A stretch of 64,000 bases of DNA from Streptococcus sp. VT 162 (lineage in GTDB: Bacteria; Bacillota; Bacilli; Lactobacillales; Streptococcaceae): positions 868,001 to 932,000 of the forward strand of contig CP007628.2 in assembly GCA_000688775.2 (NCBI GenBank). The letters are read 5' to 3'. Each line of letters starts with the position of its first letter. The stretch's first letter is position 1. The notes below the pieces were generated by a model. It did not search any database and was not told where the DNA came from. It saw nothing but the letters and a program-made list of their open reading frames with translations. Both the position numbers and the translations under genes were made by a program. Positions 17,607 through 25,915 of the stretch are shown one piece after another.

Positions 17607-18296
17607 CTAAAAATCGTATGCTTGAATTTTTTCAAGGAGGAGGTTTGCGATTTCCTCTTTGGTTTGAACGGTTTGAAGATGATCATTCTCAACAAAGATT
17701 GCGCGATGCTGATTTGCTGAAATTTGAGTCAGGTCATTTGCGATTATTAAGTCAGCCTGGTTCTTGACAAGAGTCTGTCTAGCAACTTCAATAAGATGAT
17801 CCTCAGTAACATCAACCAATAGTTTGAACCCAATCAGATGAATAGCTGGATTCCATTCTTTGATTAGAGAGATGATTTTGGGTGTTTTTTTCAGGAATAA
17901 GACCTGAACCTCATCAGTTGAAGAAATCTTAGCTTGATGATTCTGCTTGTTTAAGAATTCTTCTAGATTGGAGCTGGCCTGAACTTCCTCAAGTCCTGTC
18001 ATATAAACAGGAGTATAGTCAGACACGGCCATTGAATGAATCAAGACCTGGTAATCCTTAACAAGTTCTTGCATCACAACTAGAAGGTCGTTGGAATTAT
18101 TAATTTCTCGAATGCTTAGGTTGGGATGAGCTTCTGGCTTCAGAGCTCGTTTTGTCGTTATCAAACAAACTTCATGCCCCGCAGCAAGCAAGGTTTCTGT
18201 GATGATTTTTCCCAAGCGACCAGTCGAGTGATTAGTGATAGAGCGGACGCTATCGATTGCTTCACTTGTGCCGCCTGACGTAACTAAAATTTTCAT
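17607..18296 (-). CDS. coaB: Phosphopantothenate-cysteine ligase
   Basis: Joins phosphopantothenate to cysteine, the step before CoaC. From the ATG at 18296 it has 229 residues: MKILVTSGGTSEAID (nucleotide-binding loop), ITNHSTGRLGK, the SMAVSDY region near 114, and KIS..D further on. It is a free-standing CoaB. The start is notable: a -10 box (TACAAT, 18303-18308) ends exactly 6 nt before the ATG, and there is no ribosome site, so the mRNA is probably leaderless. The upstream GTG at 18311 lies inside the promoter and is unlikely. Confidence 0.94.
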   Translation of the reverse strand: MKILVTSGGTSEAIDSVRSITNHSTGRLGKIITETLLAAGHEVCLITTKRALKPEAHPNLSIREINNSNDLLVVMQELVKDYQVLIHSMAVSDYTPVYMTGLEEVQASSNLEEFLNKQNHQAKISSTDEVQVLFLKKTPKIISLIKEWNPAIHLIGFKLLVDVTEDHLIEVARQTLVKNQADLIIANDLTQISANQHRAIFVENDHLQTVQTKEEIANLLLEKIQAYDF

Positions 18297-18302
18297 AGCA
18301 CT

Positions 18303-18331
18303 ATTGTACACAAAAATAAACAGTAAGTAAA
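18303..18331 (-). promoter_or_regulatory. Promoter of coaB, leaderless type
   Basis: Minus strand TTTACT (18326-18331), 17-bp spacer, TG-n-TACAAT (18303-18308), then six bases and the ATG. The expected start point coincides with the start codon. Confidence 0.65.
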
Positions 18332-18435
18332 ATGAAAGCGATAAATTTTTGGTAAAACAAAGCTACACTATAGTTTATAACTATAAAGCCATATAAAATT
18401 TTTCAAAGGGCTCTAAAAATCTTGAAATTCAGGAT

Positions 18436-18448
18436 ATTTACGAACGTT
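18436..18448 (+). promoter_or_regulatory. Candidate PurR box upstream of fhs
   Basis: ATTTACGAACGTT matches the Gram-positive PurBox AWWWCCGAACWWT at 11 of 13 positions by eye. It lies 37 bp upstream of the fhs -10 box. Not verified. Confidence 0.4.
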
Positions 18449-18480
18449 TAGAGAGTTTATGGATGTTAAAAATCTTGTTT

Positions 18481-18502
18481 TGTGATATAATGAATTATCA
18501 CA
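18481..18502 (+). promoter_or_regulatory. fhs -10 box within a 22-bp inverted repeat
   Basis: TATAAT (18486-18491) preceded by TG-n. Around it, TGTGATA (18481-18487) and TATCACA (18496-18502) form an inverted repeat with an 8-bp gap, which would place a bound dimer over the start point. Confidence 0.55.
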
Positions 18503-18524
18503 TTAGAGGTTAGAGGAGTTTTGA

Positions 18525-20195
18525 ATGAAAACAGATATTGAAATCGCACAGAGTATTGAGTTGAAGCCAATCGTTGATGTTGTTGAGAAACTTGGTATTT
18601 CTTACGACGATTTGGAATTGTATGGGAAGTACAAGGCTAAGCTCAGCTTTGATAAAATTCGTGCAGTTGAGAGCAATCCAGTTGGTAAATTGATCTTGGT
18701 TACTGCCATCAATCCAACACCTGCAGGTGAAGGGAAATCAACTATTACCATTGGTCTGGCAGACGCCTTGAACAAGATTGGCAAGAAAACCATGATTGCT
18801 ATCCGCGAACCGTCTCTTGGCCCAGTCATGGGGATTAAGGGTGGTGCAGCCGGTGGTGGTTATGCCCAAGTGTTGCCAATGGAAGACATCAACCTTCACT
18901 TTACCGGGGATATGCATGCCATTACAACTGCCAACAATGCTCTTTCTGCCTTGATTGACAACCACTTACACCAAGGAAATGAGCTGGGAATCGACCAACG
19001 TCGTATTCTTTGGAAACGTGTGGTGGACTTGAATGACCGTGCCCTTCGTCATGTGACCGTTGGACTTGGTGGTCCTCTAAACGGTATTCCACGTGAGGAT
19101 GGTTTCGATATTACCGTTGCTTCCGAAATCATGGCCATTCTTTGCTTGGCGACCGATATCGAAGATTTGAAACGTCGTTTGGCGAATATCGTTATCGGAT
19201 ATCGCTATGACCGTACACCAGTTACTGTTGGTGATTTGCAAGTTGAGGGAGCTTTAGCATTGATTTTGAAAGATGCTATCAAACCAAACTTGGTTCAGAC
19301 AATCTACGGAACACCTGCTTTTGTACACGGTGGTCCATTTGCCAATATCGCTCATGGATGTAACTCTGTTTTGGCAACAAGCACAGCCCTTCGCTTGGCT
19401 GATTATACTGTTACTGAAGCTGGTTTTGGTGCGGACCTTGGTGCTGAGAAATTCCTTGATATCAAGACACCAAACTTGCCAACATCTCCAGATGCAGTTG
19501 TCATCGTCGCAACCCTTCGTGCCCTTAAGATGAATGGTGGTGTAGCTAAGGATGCTTTGACAGAGGAAAATGTAGAAGCAGTTCGTTCAGGTTTTGCTAA
19601 CTTGAAACGCCACGTTGAGAACATCCGTAAGTTCGGTATTCCTGCAGTTGTCGCGATTAATGAATTTGTCACTGATACAGAATCTGAAATCGCAGCCTTG
19701 AAAGAACTCTGTTCTTCTATCAATGTGCCAGTTGAATTAGCAAGTGTTTGGGCCAATGGTGCGGAAGGTGGAGTAGCGCTTGCCGAAACGGTTGTTCAGA
19801 CTATTGCTGAAAATCCATCCAACTATACTCGCCTTTATGACAACGACCTTTCTGTCCAAGAAAAGATCGAAAAGATTGTTACTGAAATCTATCGCGGTAG
19901 CAAAGTGAACTTTGAGAAGAAAGCCCAAACGCAAATCGCCCAAATCGTTCAAAACGGATGGGACAAATTGCCAATCTGTATGGCGAAAACTCAGTACAGT
20001 TTCTCTGACAACCCAAGTGCACTTGGAGCTCCAGAAAACTTTGAAATTACCATTCGTGAATTGGTACCAAAATTAGGTGCAGGCTTCATCGTTGCCCTAA
20101 CTGGTGATGTCATGACCATGCCAGGACTTCCAAAACGACCTGCAGCTCTCAATATGGATGTTGAAAGTGACGGAACCGTTTTAGGCTTGTTCTAA
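18525..20195 (+). CDS. fhs: Formate-tetrahydrofolate ligase
   Basis: ATP-dependent formation of 10-formyltetrahydrofolate from formate, feeding purine and fMet synthesis. The 556 residues carry the nucleotide loop [10 protein letters not shown] (64-73), [26 protein letters not shown] with its Gly cluster near 105-115, and the FTGD/HAIT segment. Length is standard. A good GAGGAG site precedes the ATG. The gene is monocistronic, with its own promoter and a terminator at 20211. A PurBox-like site and an inverted repeat in the promoter suggest dedicated control. Confidence 0.97.
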   Translation: MKTDIEIAQSIELKPIVDVVEKLGISYDDLELYGKYKAKLSFDKIRAVESNPVGKLILVTAINPTPAGEGKSTITIGLADALNKIGKKTMIAIREPSLGPVMGIKGGAAGGGYAQVLPMEDINLHFTGDMHAITTANNALSALIDNHLHQGNELGIDQRRILWKRVVDLNDRALRHVTVGLGGPLNGIPREDGFDITVASEIMAILCLATDIEDLKRRLANIVIGYRYDRTPVTVGDLQVEGALALILKDAIKPNLVQTIYGTPAFVHGGPFANIAHGCNSVLATSTALRLADYTVTEAGFGADLGAEKFLDIKTPNLPTSPDAVVIVATLRALKMNGGVAKDALTEENVEAVRSGFANLKRHVENIRKFGIPAVVAINEFVTDTESEIAALKELCSSINVPVELASVWANGAEGGVALAETVVQTIAENPSNYTRLYDNDLSVQEKIEKIVTEIYRGSKVNFEKKAQTQIAQIVQNGWDKLPICMAKTQYSFSDNPSALGAPENFEITIRELVPKLGAGFIVALTGDVMTMPGLPKRPAALNMDVESDGTVLGLF

Positions 20196-20210
20196 GATTT
20201 AGATGATATT

Positions 20211-20247
20211 AAAAGAGTTTGGAAATGCTATCCAAGCTCTTTTTCTT
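20211..20247 (+). terminator. Terminator after fhs
   Basis: A 13-bp stem with one mismatch (20211-20223 with 20231-20243) and a 7-nt loop ending in a T-run. Confidence 0.8.
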
Positions 20248-20334
20248 ATCTAGATATGAGGCCTTGTCTTCAGCTGATAATAGAGTTACTTTCTAGACGA
20301 AACCAGTCTAGGTAAAGATATTTTCCCTGATTTT

Positions 20335-20343
20335 TGATATAAT
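20335..20343 (+). promoter_or_regulatory. Extended -10 promoter of pcrA
   Basis: TGATATAAT, 33 bp before the ATG, with a weak -35. Confidence 0.6.
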
Positions 20344-20376
20344 AGAAACATTGACTTCAAGAGTAAGGAAGAGAAA

Positions 20377-22668
20377 ATGAACGCATTATTGAATGGAATG
20401 AATGACCGTCAGGCTGAGGCGGTGCAAACGACAGAAGGTCCATTATTGATCATGGCGGGGGCTGGTTCTGGAAAGACTCGTGTTTTAACTCACAGAATCG
20501 CCTACTTGATTGATGAAAAGATGGTCAATCCTTGGAATATCTTGGCCATTACCTTTACCAATAAGGCGGCGCGTGAGATGAAGGAGCGTGCCTATGGGCT
20601 CAATCCAGCTACTAAGGACTGTCTGATTGCGACCTTTCACTCCATGTGTGTTCGTATCCTACGTCGCGATGCGGATCATATTGGCTACAACCGAAATTTT
20701 ACTATTGTGGATCCTGGTGAACAGCGAACCCTCATGAAACGCATTCTCAAGCAATTAAACTTGGATCCTAAAAAATGGAATGAACGGACTATTTTGGGAA
20801 CCATTTCCAATGCTAAGAACGACCTAATTGATGATGTGGCTTATGCTGCTCAAGCTGGTGATATGTATACGCAAATCGTAGCTCAGTGTTACACAGCCTA
20901 TCAAAAAGAGCTTCGTCAGTCAGAGTCGGTTGACTTTGATGATTTGATTATGCTGACCTTGCGTCTCTTTGATCAAAATCCTGACGTCTTGACTTACTAT
21001 CAGCAGAAGTTCCAGTACATTCATGTTGATGAGTACCAAGATACCAACCATGCCCAGTATCAATTGGTCAAACTCTTGGCTTCACGCTTTAAAAATATCT
21101 GCGTAGTCGGTGATGCTGACCAGTCCATCTACGGTTGGCGTGGGGCTGATATGCAGAATATCTTGGATTTTGAGAAAGATTACCCTAACGCCAAGGTCGT
21201 TTTGTTAGAGGAAAATTATCGTTCAACAAAAACCATTCTCCAAGCTGCCAATGACGTCATCAAAAACAATCAAAATCGTCGTCCTAAGAATCTCTGGACC
21301 CAGAATGCGGATGGAGAGCAAATTGTTTATTATCGCGCAAATGACGAACAAGATGAGGCTGTTTTTGTAGCCAAAACCATCGATGAACTTGGTCGAACTC
21401 AAAACTTCCTCCACAAGGATTTTGCGGTTCTTTATCGGACTAATGCACAATCCCGTACTATTGAGGAGGCCCTCCTAAAGTCCAATATTCCTTATACTAT
21501 GGTCGGCGGGACCAAGTTCTACAGCCGTAAGGAAATCCGTGATATTATCGCCTACCTTAATCTCATTGCCAATCTGAGTGACAATATCAGTTTTGAGCGC
21601 ATTATTAACGAACCTAAACGCGGAATCGGCCCAGGAACCGTTGAGAAAATTCGCGACTTTGCGAATATGCAAGATATGTCTATGCTGGATGCTTCAGCAA
21701 ATATCATGTTATCAGGAATCAAGGGTAAGGCAGCTCAGTCTATCTGGGAGTTCGCCAATATGATTCTGGATTTTCGGGAGCAACTGGACCAATTAACCAT
21801 CACCGAGCTGGTGGAGGCTGTTCTAGAAAAAACAGGTTATGTCGATATTCTTAATGCTCAGGCAACCTTGGAAAGCAAGGCGCGGGTTGAAAATATCGAA
21901 GAGTTCCTATCTGTTACCAAGAACTTTGATGACAATCCTGATAGTCAAGAAGAAGAAACAGGTTTGGATAAACTCAGTCGTTTCTTGAATGACCTTGCCC
22001 TGATTGCGGATACGGATTCAGGCAGTCAGGAGACATCTGAAGTAACCTTGATGACCCTCCATGCAGCGAAAGGACTAGAGTTCCCAGTTGTCTTTATCAT
22101 TGGGATGGAGGAAAATGTCTTTCCCCTTAGCCGTGCGGCCGAGGATCCAGATGAATTAGAAGAAGAACGCCGTCTGGCCTATGTGGGTATTACGCGTGCG
22201 GAGAAAATCCTCTATCTGACCAATGCCAACTCTCGCTTGCTTTTTGGGCGTACCAACTACAATCGTCCAACACGTTTCATCAATGAAATCAGTTCGGACT
22301 TACTTGACTATCAAGGCTTGGCCCGTCCAGCTAATACCAACTTCAAGGCATCTTATAGCAGTGGTGGCGTGGCCTTCGGTCAAGGTATGAGCCTAGCCCA
22401 GGCCCTTCAAGAACGAAAACGCAATGCTGCACCAAGCTCTATCCAGTCAAGTGCTCTCCCATTTGGACAGTTTACATCCGGAAATAAAAAAGATTCAAGC
22501 GATACCAACTGGTCTATCGGAGATATTGCTCTTCACAAGAAATGGGGAGAGGGAACTGTTCTGGAAGTCTCTGGTAGCGGTGATACTCAGGAACTGAAAA
22601 TTAACTTCCCAGAAGTAGGACTTAAAAAACTCCTAGCCAGCGTTGCTCCAATTGAGAAAAAAATCTAA
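20377..22668 (+). CDS. pcrA: ATP-dependent DNA helicase PcrA (UvrD/Rep family)
   Basis: A superfamily 1A 3'-5' helicase for DNA repair and rolling-circle replication, 763 residues. Motif Ia/Walker A is AGAGSGKT (27-34), motif Ia follows with [12 protein letters not shown], Walker B is DEYQDTN near 221, motif [17 protein letters not shown] near 247, motif V/VI includes [14 protein letters not shown] near 556 and VGITRAEK near 604. The divergent C-terminal tail contains a [13 protein letters not shown]udor-like segment, found in PcrA proteins that bind RNA polymerase. It ends 42 nt before radC. Confidence 0.95.
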   Translation: MNALLNGMNDRQAEAVQTTEGPLLIMAGAGSGKTRVLTHRIAYLIDEKMVNPWNILAITFTNKAAREMKERAYGLNPATKDCLIATFHSMCVRILRRDADHIGYNRNFTIVDPGEQRTLMKRILKQLNLDPKKWNERTILGTISNAKNDLIDDVAYAAQAGDMYTQIVAQCYTAYQKELRQSESVDFDDLIMLTLRLFDQNPDVLTYYQQKFQYIHVDEYQDTNHAQYQLVKLLASRFKNICVVGDADQSIYGWRGADMQNILDFEKDYPNAKVVLLEENYRSTKTILQAANDVIKNNQNRRPKNLWTQNADGEQIVYYRANDEQDEAVFVAKTIDELGRTQNFLHKDFAVLYRTNAQSRTIEEALLKSNIPYTMVGGTKFYSRKEIRDIIAYLNLIANLSDNISFERIINEPKRGIGPGTVEKIRDFANMQDMSMLDASANIMLSGIKGKAAQSIWEFANMILDFREQLDQLTITELVEAVLEKTGYVDILNAQATLESKARVENIEEFLSVTKNFDDNPDSQEEETGLDKLSRFLNDLALIADTDSGSQETSEVTLMTLHAAKGLEFPVVFIIGMEENVFPLSRAAEDPDELEEERRLAYVGITRAEKILYLTNANSRLLFGRTNYNRPTRFINEISSDLLDYQGLARPANTNFKASYSSGGVAFGQGMSLAQALQERKRNAAPSSIQSSALPFGQFTSGNKKDSSDTNWSIGDIALHKKWGEGTVLEVSGSGDTQELKINFPEVGLKKLLASVAPIEKKI

Positions 22669-22674
22669 TTTTTC

Positions 22675-22711
22675 ATCCTCCTCACGAATAATAAAGTGAG
22701 GAGGATTTTTA
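22675..22711 (+). terminator. Hairpin after pcrA that contains the radC ribosome site
   Basis: An 11-bp perfect stem (ATCCTCCTCAC, 22675-22685, with 22696-22706), a 10-nt loop and a short T-run that runs into the radC ATG. The right arm includes GAGGAGG, the radC ribosome binding site. It can act as a terminator for pcrA and, in read-through RNA, hide the radC ribosome site. Confidence 0.7.
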
Positions 22712-23391
22712 TGTACAGTATTTCATTCCAAGAAGATTCGCTCTTGCCTAGAGAAAGACTAGTTAAAGAAGGAGTAGAGGCTCTAAGCAATCAAGAGTTG
22801 TTAGCTATTTTGCTCAGAACAGGAACGCGTCAGGCTAATGTCTTTGAAATTGCCCAGAGAGTCTTGAATAGTCTTAACAGTCTAACTGATCTGAAAAATA
22901 TGACCCTGCAGGAATTGCAGAGTCTGTCTGGTATTGGACGGATTAAAGCCATTGAACTACAAGCAGTGATTGAACTGGGACACCGCATTCACAAACATGA
23001 AACCCTTGAGATGGAAAGTATTCTCAGTAGTCAAAAGCTAGCCAAGAAAATGCAACAGGAACTTGGCGACAAAAAACAAGAGCACCTAGTGGCGCTCTAT
23101 CTCAATACTCAAAATCAAATCATCCATCAGCAAACTATTTTTATCGGATCTGCGACACGCAGTATTGCAGAACCAAGGGAAATCCTTCACTATGCTTTGA
23201 AGCATATGGCAACGTCTGTGATTCTCGTTCACAATCATCCATCCGGTGCTGTATCTCCTAGTCGAAACGACAACCATGTCACTAAACTAGTCAAGGAAGC
23301 CTGCGAACTGATGGGAATTGTGTTCTTGGACCATTTGATTGTCTCTCACTCTGATTACTTTAGTTACCGTGAAAAGACGGATTTGATTTAA
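22711..23391 (+). CDS. radC: RadC family JAB1/MPN domain protein
   Basis: A 226-residue protein. The N-terminal half has a helix-hairpin-helix ([22 protein letters not shown], residues about 66-88) and the C-terminal half a JAMM metalloprotease-like fold with the metal motif [14 protein letters not shown]. Despite the name, the family's biochemical role is unsettled. I place the start at the ATG at 22711 because GAGGAGG lies 5 nt upstream; a GTG at 22696 is inside a terminator stem. The stop lies 14 nt from the convergent orphan gene. Confidence 0.93.
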   Translation: MYSISFQEDSLLPRERLVKEGVEALSNQELLAILLRTGTRQANVFEIAQRVLNSLNSLTDLKNMTLQELQSLSGIGRIKAIELQAVIELGHRIHKHETLEMESILSSQKLAKKMQQELGDKKQEHLVALYLNTQNQIIHQQTIFIGSATRSIAEPREILHYALKHMATSVILVHNHPSGAVSPSRNDNHVTKLVKEACELMGIVFLDHLIVSHSDYFSYREKTDLI

Positions 23392-23405
23392 GATTGCACA
23401 TGATC

Positions 23406-23888
23406 TTACTCAATTACTTTTAAAACATAGGAATCTACTTCTGCCATATTGATAACAGGAAGAGGTTTTATCGTGGGTACAAGTAAATTTTCTTGAACGA
23501 TAAAGTCGACAATTGCATTGAAATCTTCGATTTTATAATATCTTTTTTTATGAATGAGAATATCTCTGTAAAAGTAAAGACTTGAACGAAATTTACTTTT
23601 TAGTTTGGCATCTGCCTTTTTACAAAATCGTTTTGCCTTTTTAGACATTTCTTTCAGCTGTTTTTCTTTTTGAGATAGTTTATCGAAATTCTCTTTATTC
23701 TTAGAAAAAGATTGGTAACTTTCCGCTGTTAAAAGTCTATAGAGATTAGAAAGATGAAAGCAAACACTTATTTCTTTTTCATTGTTTGATAAGAAAAGAT
23801 TAGCTTCCTTTTTCTTATAAGATATGAAAACATTAGCTTCTATATCTCTCAAAATCTCATGAGTAGAAGGTATTTTAATTTCATTCAT
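23406..23888 (-). CDS. Orphan protein of unknown function
   Basis: A 160-residue soluble, very Lys-rich protein with no motif I can name. The middle (about 60-105) is charged and helical, with SKNKENFDKLSQKEKQLKEM and KKAKRFCKKADAKLKSKF; the ends look globular. Codon use is AT-rich compared with radC and the amidotransferase. It lies 24 nt downstream of the amidotransferase with no terminator between, so it may be the last gene of rex-amidotransferase-orphan, but its ribosome site is weak (AGG, 11 nt away). The insertion between otherwise familiar neighbours suggests an accessory gene. Confidence 0.65.
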   Translation of the reverse strand: MNEIKIPSTHEILRDIEANVFISYKKKEANLFLSNNEKEISVCFHLSNLYRLLTAESYQSFSKNKENFDKLSQKEKQLKEMSKKAKRFCKKADAKLKSKFRSSLYFYRDILIHKKRYYKIEDFNAIVDFIVQENLLVPTIKPLPVINMAEVDSYVLKVIE

Positions 23889-23912
23889 GATTTAATAACC
23901 TATTTATAAGTC

Positions 23913-24602
23913 CTAGAGTTCGTTAACAACATAGTCAAATAGCATTTTATCTTTGGGGCGATTCTCAAAGAGAAATTCAGGATGCCATTGAACACCAAGA
24001 TAAGGAAAGCCGTCCGTAGTGGTCACAGCCTCAATGATTCCATCTTTAGGATCATGTGCTACAACCTTAAGATTTGAGGCTAGATCTTTAATGCTCTGGT
24101 GGTGGAAGGAGTTGATGTGAGAGATTTCTCCATAGATTTCTCGGAGAATGGTATCAGGTTCCGTTACGAGGCGTTGGGTAGCGTATTCGGCTGAACAGTC
24201 CTGCCAATGATCCTCAATATCTTGGTGAAGCGTGCCTCCCATGGCGACATTGAAAAGTTGAGTACCCCGACAAACAGAGAAAATTGGCTTCTTTTGCTTA
24301 ATCGCTTCTTTGATAAGTGCTAGTTCAAAAATATCTCTTTGAAGGTGGTAGTCATCACTATCAATAGCCTTTGGTTCACCATAGTATTTTGGATCAACAT
24401 TTTGCCCACCCGTTAGGATGAGCTTATCAATGATACTGATGTAATAGGCAGCCATTTCTTGATCACCAATCGGTAGGATGATTGGAATTCCGCCAGCGTC
24501 CTTGATTCCTTCAACAAAGCCCTTTGCTGCATAGCTCATCATGATGTCATCATCTGGATGAGCTTTTTCATTTCCTGTAATCCCAATAACTGGTTTTTTC
24601 AT
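23913..24602 (-). CDS. Class I glutamine amidotransferase-like (peptidase C26, gamma-glutamyl-GABA hydrolase type)
   Basis: A 229-residue cytosolic hydrolase related to PuuD. The nucleophile elbow is SVCRGTQLFNVAMGG near residue 108, and the catalytic His-Glu pair is in GVQWHPEF near 210; LTGGQNVDPKYYGE near 78 is the family's oxyanion region. Such enzymes split gamma-glutamyl amides. It follows rex by 15 nt, so it is probably under Rex control, although the physiological substrate here is unknown. Confidence 0.9.
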   Translation of the reverse strand: MKKPVIGITGNEKAHPDDDIMMSYAAKGFVEGIKDAGGIPIILPIGDQEMAAYYISIIDKLILTGGQNVDPKYYGEPKAIDSDDYHLQRDIFELALIKEAIKQKKPIFSVCRGTQLFNVAMGGTLHQDIEDHWQDCSAEYATQRLVTEPDTILREIYGEISHINSFHHQSIKDLASNLKVVAHDPKDGIIEAVTTTDGFPYLGVQWHPEFLFENRPKDKMLFDYVVNEL

Positions 24603-24617
24603 AAATGCTTTCGCTTT

Positions 24618-25259
24618 CTAATCCTCTTTACGCATAAAATAGAGGAGGGTTTGAAGTTCGCTTGTCAAATCGACATACTGAACAACCACATCTTTTGGGA
24701 GGTGAAGGTGAACAGGGGAAAAGCTTAGAATACCTTTTATACCTGCATCAACCAAAAGATTGGCAACTTCTTGTGATTTAACACTTGGAACAGTTAGGAT
24801 AGCAGTTTTGACATCTGCTTCTTTGATCTTTTCTTTAATCTGAGAGATACCATAGATTGGAATCCCATCAGGTGTCTGGCTTCCAACTTCTGGATGGTCA
24901 TCTAGGTCAAAGGCCATGATAATTTTCATCTTGTTACGCTCGTGAAAGCGGTAGTGGAGAAGGGCATGGCCCATATTTCCGATTCCAACCAACATAACAT
25001 TTGTAATGGAGTTATCATTTAGGAGGTCAGCAAAAAAATTCATCAATTTTTTGACATCGTAACCAAAACCTCGACGACCTAGTTCACCAAAATAGGAAAA
25101 ATCCCGACGAACGGTCGCAGAATCGATACCGATAGCCTCTGCAATTTGCTTGGAGTTGGCACGTTCGATTTTTTCTGCATGAAATCGCTTGAAAATTCGG
25201 TAGTAAAGAGAGAGTCTTTTTGCTGTTGCTTTTGGAATAGCAGACTGTTTATCTTTCAC
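24618..25259 (-). CDS. rex: Redox-sensing transcriptional repressor Rex
   Basis: A 213-residue NADH/NAD+ sensor that represses fermentation and NADH-reoxidation genes until NADH binds. The N-terminal winged helix (about 15-80) includes [25 protein letters not shown], typical of Rex; the Rossmann domain follows with [12 protein letters not shown] (GxGxxG) near 92 and a domain-swap C-terminal helix. The start is a GTG at 25259 behind an AAAGGTTGTGA site. The promoter overlaps a Rex-like box, implying autoregulation. The amidotransferase gene is next in the operon. Confidence 0.94.
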   Translation of the reverse strand: MKDKQSAIPKATAKRLSLYYRIFKRFHAEKIERANSKQIAEAIGIDSATVRRDFSYFGELGRRGFGYDVKKLMNFFADLLNDNSITNVMLVGIGNMGHALLHYRFHERNKMKIIMAFDLDDHPEVGSQTPDGIPIYGISQIKEKIKEADVKTAILTVPSVKSQEVANLLVDAGIKGILSFSPVHLHLPKDVVVQYVDLTSELQTLLYFMRKED

Positions 25260-25284
25260 AAAATCACAACCTTTCTATTCTTCT

Positions 25285-25313
25285 ATTTTATAGAAACATT
25301 GTGAAAAAATCAA
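25285..25313 (-). promoter_or_regulatory. Promoter of rex
   Basis: Minus strand TTGATT (25308-25313), 17-bp spacer, TAAAAT (25285-25290). Confidence 0.65.
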
Positions 25314-25316
25314 CAA
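25299..25316. promoter_or_regulatory. Candidate Rex operator over the rex -35 box
   Basis: TTGTGAAAAAATCAACAA compared with the Rex consensus TTGTGAAnnnnTTCACAA: the left half is perfect and the right half matches 5 of 7. Autoregulation is common for Rex; here it is inferred. Confidence 0.5.
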
Positions 25317-25324
25317 AAACAAGA

Positions 25325-25350
25325 AAAAACTAAGAAATTTCTTAGTTTTT
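25325..25350 (-). terminator. Terminator of the prs-iscS operon
   Basis: AAAAACTAAG (25325-25334) and its complement (25341-25350) with a 6-nt loop, T-rich on the minus strand. The stop codon of the last gene lies inside the stem. Confidence 0.8.
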
Positions 25351-25557
25351 ATCTGAAAAATGAGCTTGTGATAGAAAGCGGTAGAGATCGCCAACCAATC
25401 CTTGATAAATCACCTTATCATTCAGCGTTAAGGAGCTGATTAGGAGAGTATCAGGTAGGGTCACACAGCCTGACAGAGATAACATGAGCTCTTCGTAATC
25501 CTTATATTCAAGTGTACGTTCTACGTGATAGTTATCTTGATAGGTAAGTCGATACAT
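25342..25557 (-). CDS. Small conserved hypothetical protein (DUF4649-like)
   Basis: A 71-residue soluble protein starting at the ATG at 25557 (MYRLTYQDNYHVERTLEYKD). It resembles a small streptococcal family I recall as DUF4649; that label is from memory and uncertain. It is the last gene of prs-iscS-DUF1831-this, 6 nt behind the DUF1831 stop. A TTG at 25563 would be an alternative start. No motif points to a function; the operon context suggests a link to cysteine desulfuration or nucleotide synthesis. Confidence 0.65.
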   Translation of the reverse strand: MYRLTYQDNYHVERTLEYKDYEELMLSLSGCVTLPDTLLISSLTLNDKVIYQGLVGDLYRFLSQAHFSDKN

Positions 25558-25563
25558 AGTCAA

Positions 25564-25911
25564 TTATCTTTCTTCTTTAGTGAAGATACCGCGTTCTACT
25601 AAACTGTCCATGAGGAAGTAGAATTTTTCTTGGTGAATATGGTGGTCTTCTGATTTAAAGATATTAACCAAACGAAGACCTGACTTGTCAGTAATGTTGA
25701 GTTTAGCACCTGTAAGGTCTTTATTGATGATGATTTTTAGCTTGAAACCTTCACCACTGTTGGGTACTTTTTCAAGTAGACGATTTAGTTCAAAGTTTCC
25801 AACTTTTGTTTCAAAGAAAGTATTATCTTTCAGTGTGAACTTTTTGACAGTTGGGCTAAGTGTATAGTCGTAGCGGCAGTTTTGTAGTTTAATGGTTTTT
25901 TCGAATGCCAT
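25564..25911 (-). CDS. DUF1831 family protein
   Basis: A 115-residue protein (MAFEKTIKLQNCRYDYTLSP...) of the DUF1831 group found beside cysteine desulfurases in lactic acid bacteria. No catalytic motif is visible; a single Cys at residue 11 could matter if it takes part in sulfur transfer, which is speculation. Start is the ATG at 25911 with GGAG 9 nt upstream; that site lies at the end of iscS, and the ATG follows the iscS stop by 4 nt. An in-frame TTG at 25926 is less likely. Confidence 0.8.
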   Translation of the reverse strand: MAFEKTIKLQNCRYDYTLSPTVKKFTLKDNTFFETKVGNFELNRLLEKVPNSGEGFKLKIIINKDLTGAKLNITDKSGLRLVNIFKSEDHHIHQEKFYFLMDSLVERGIFTKEER

Positions 25912-25915
25912 TAGA

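Noticed and set aside
22696..22710. GTG start for radC
   Set aside because: It would place the start inside a perfect terminator stem; the ATG at 22711 has an ideal ribosome site.
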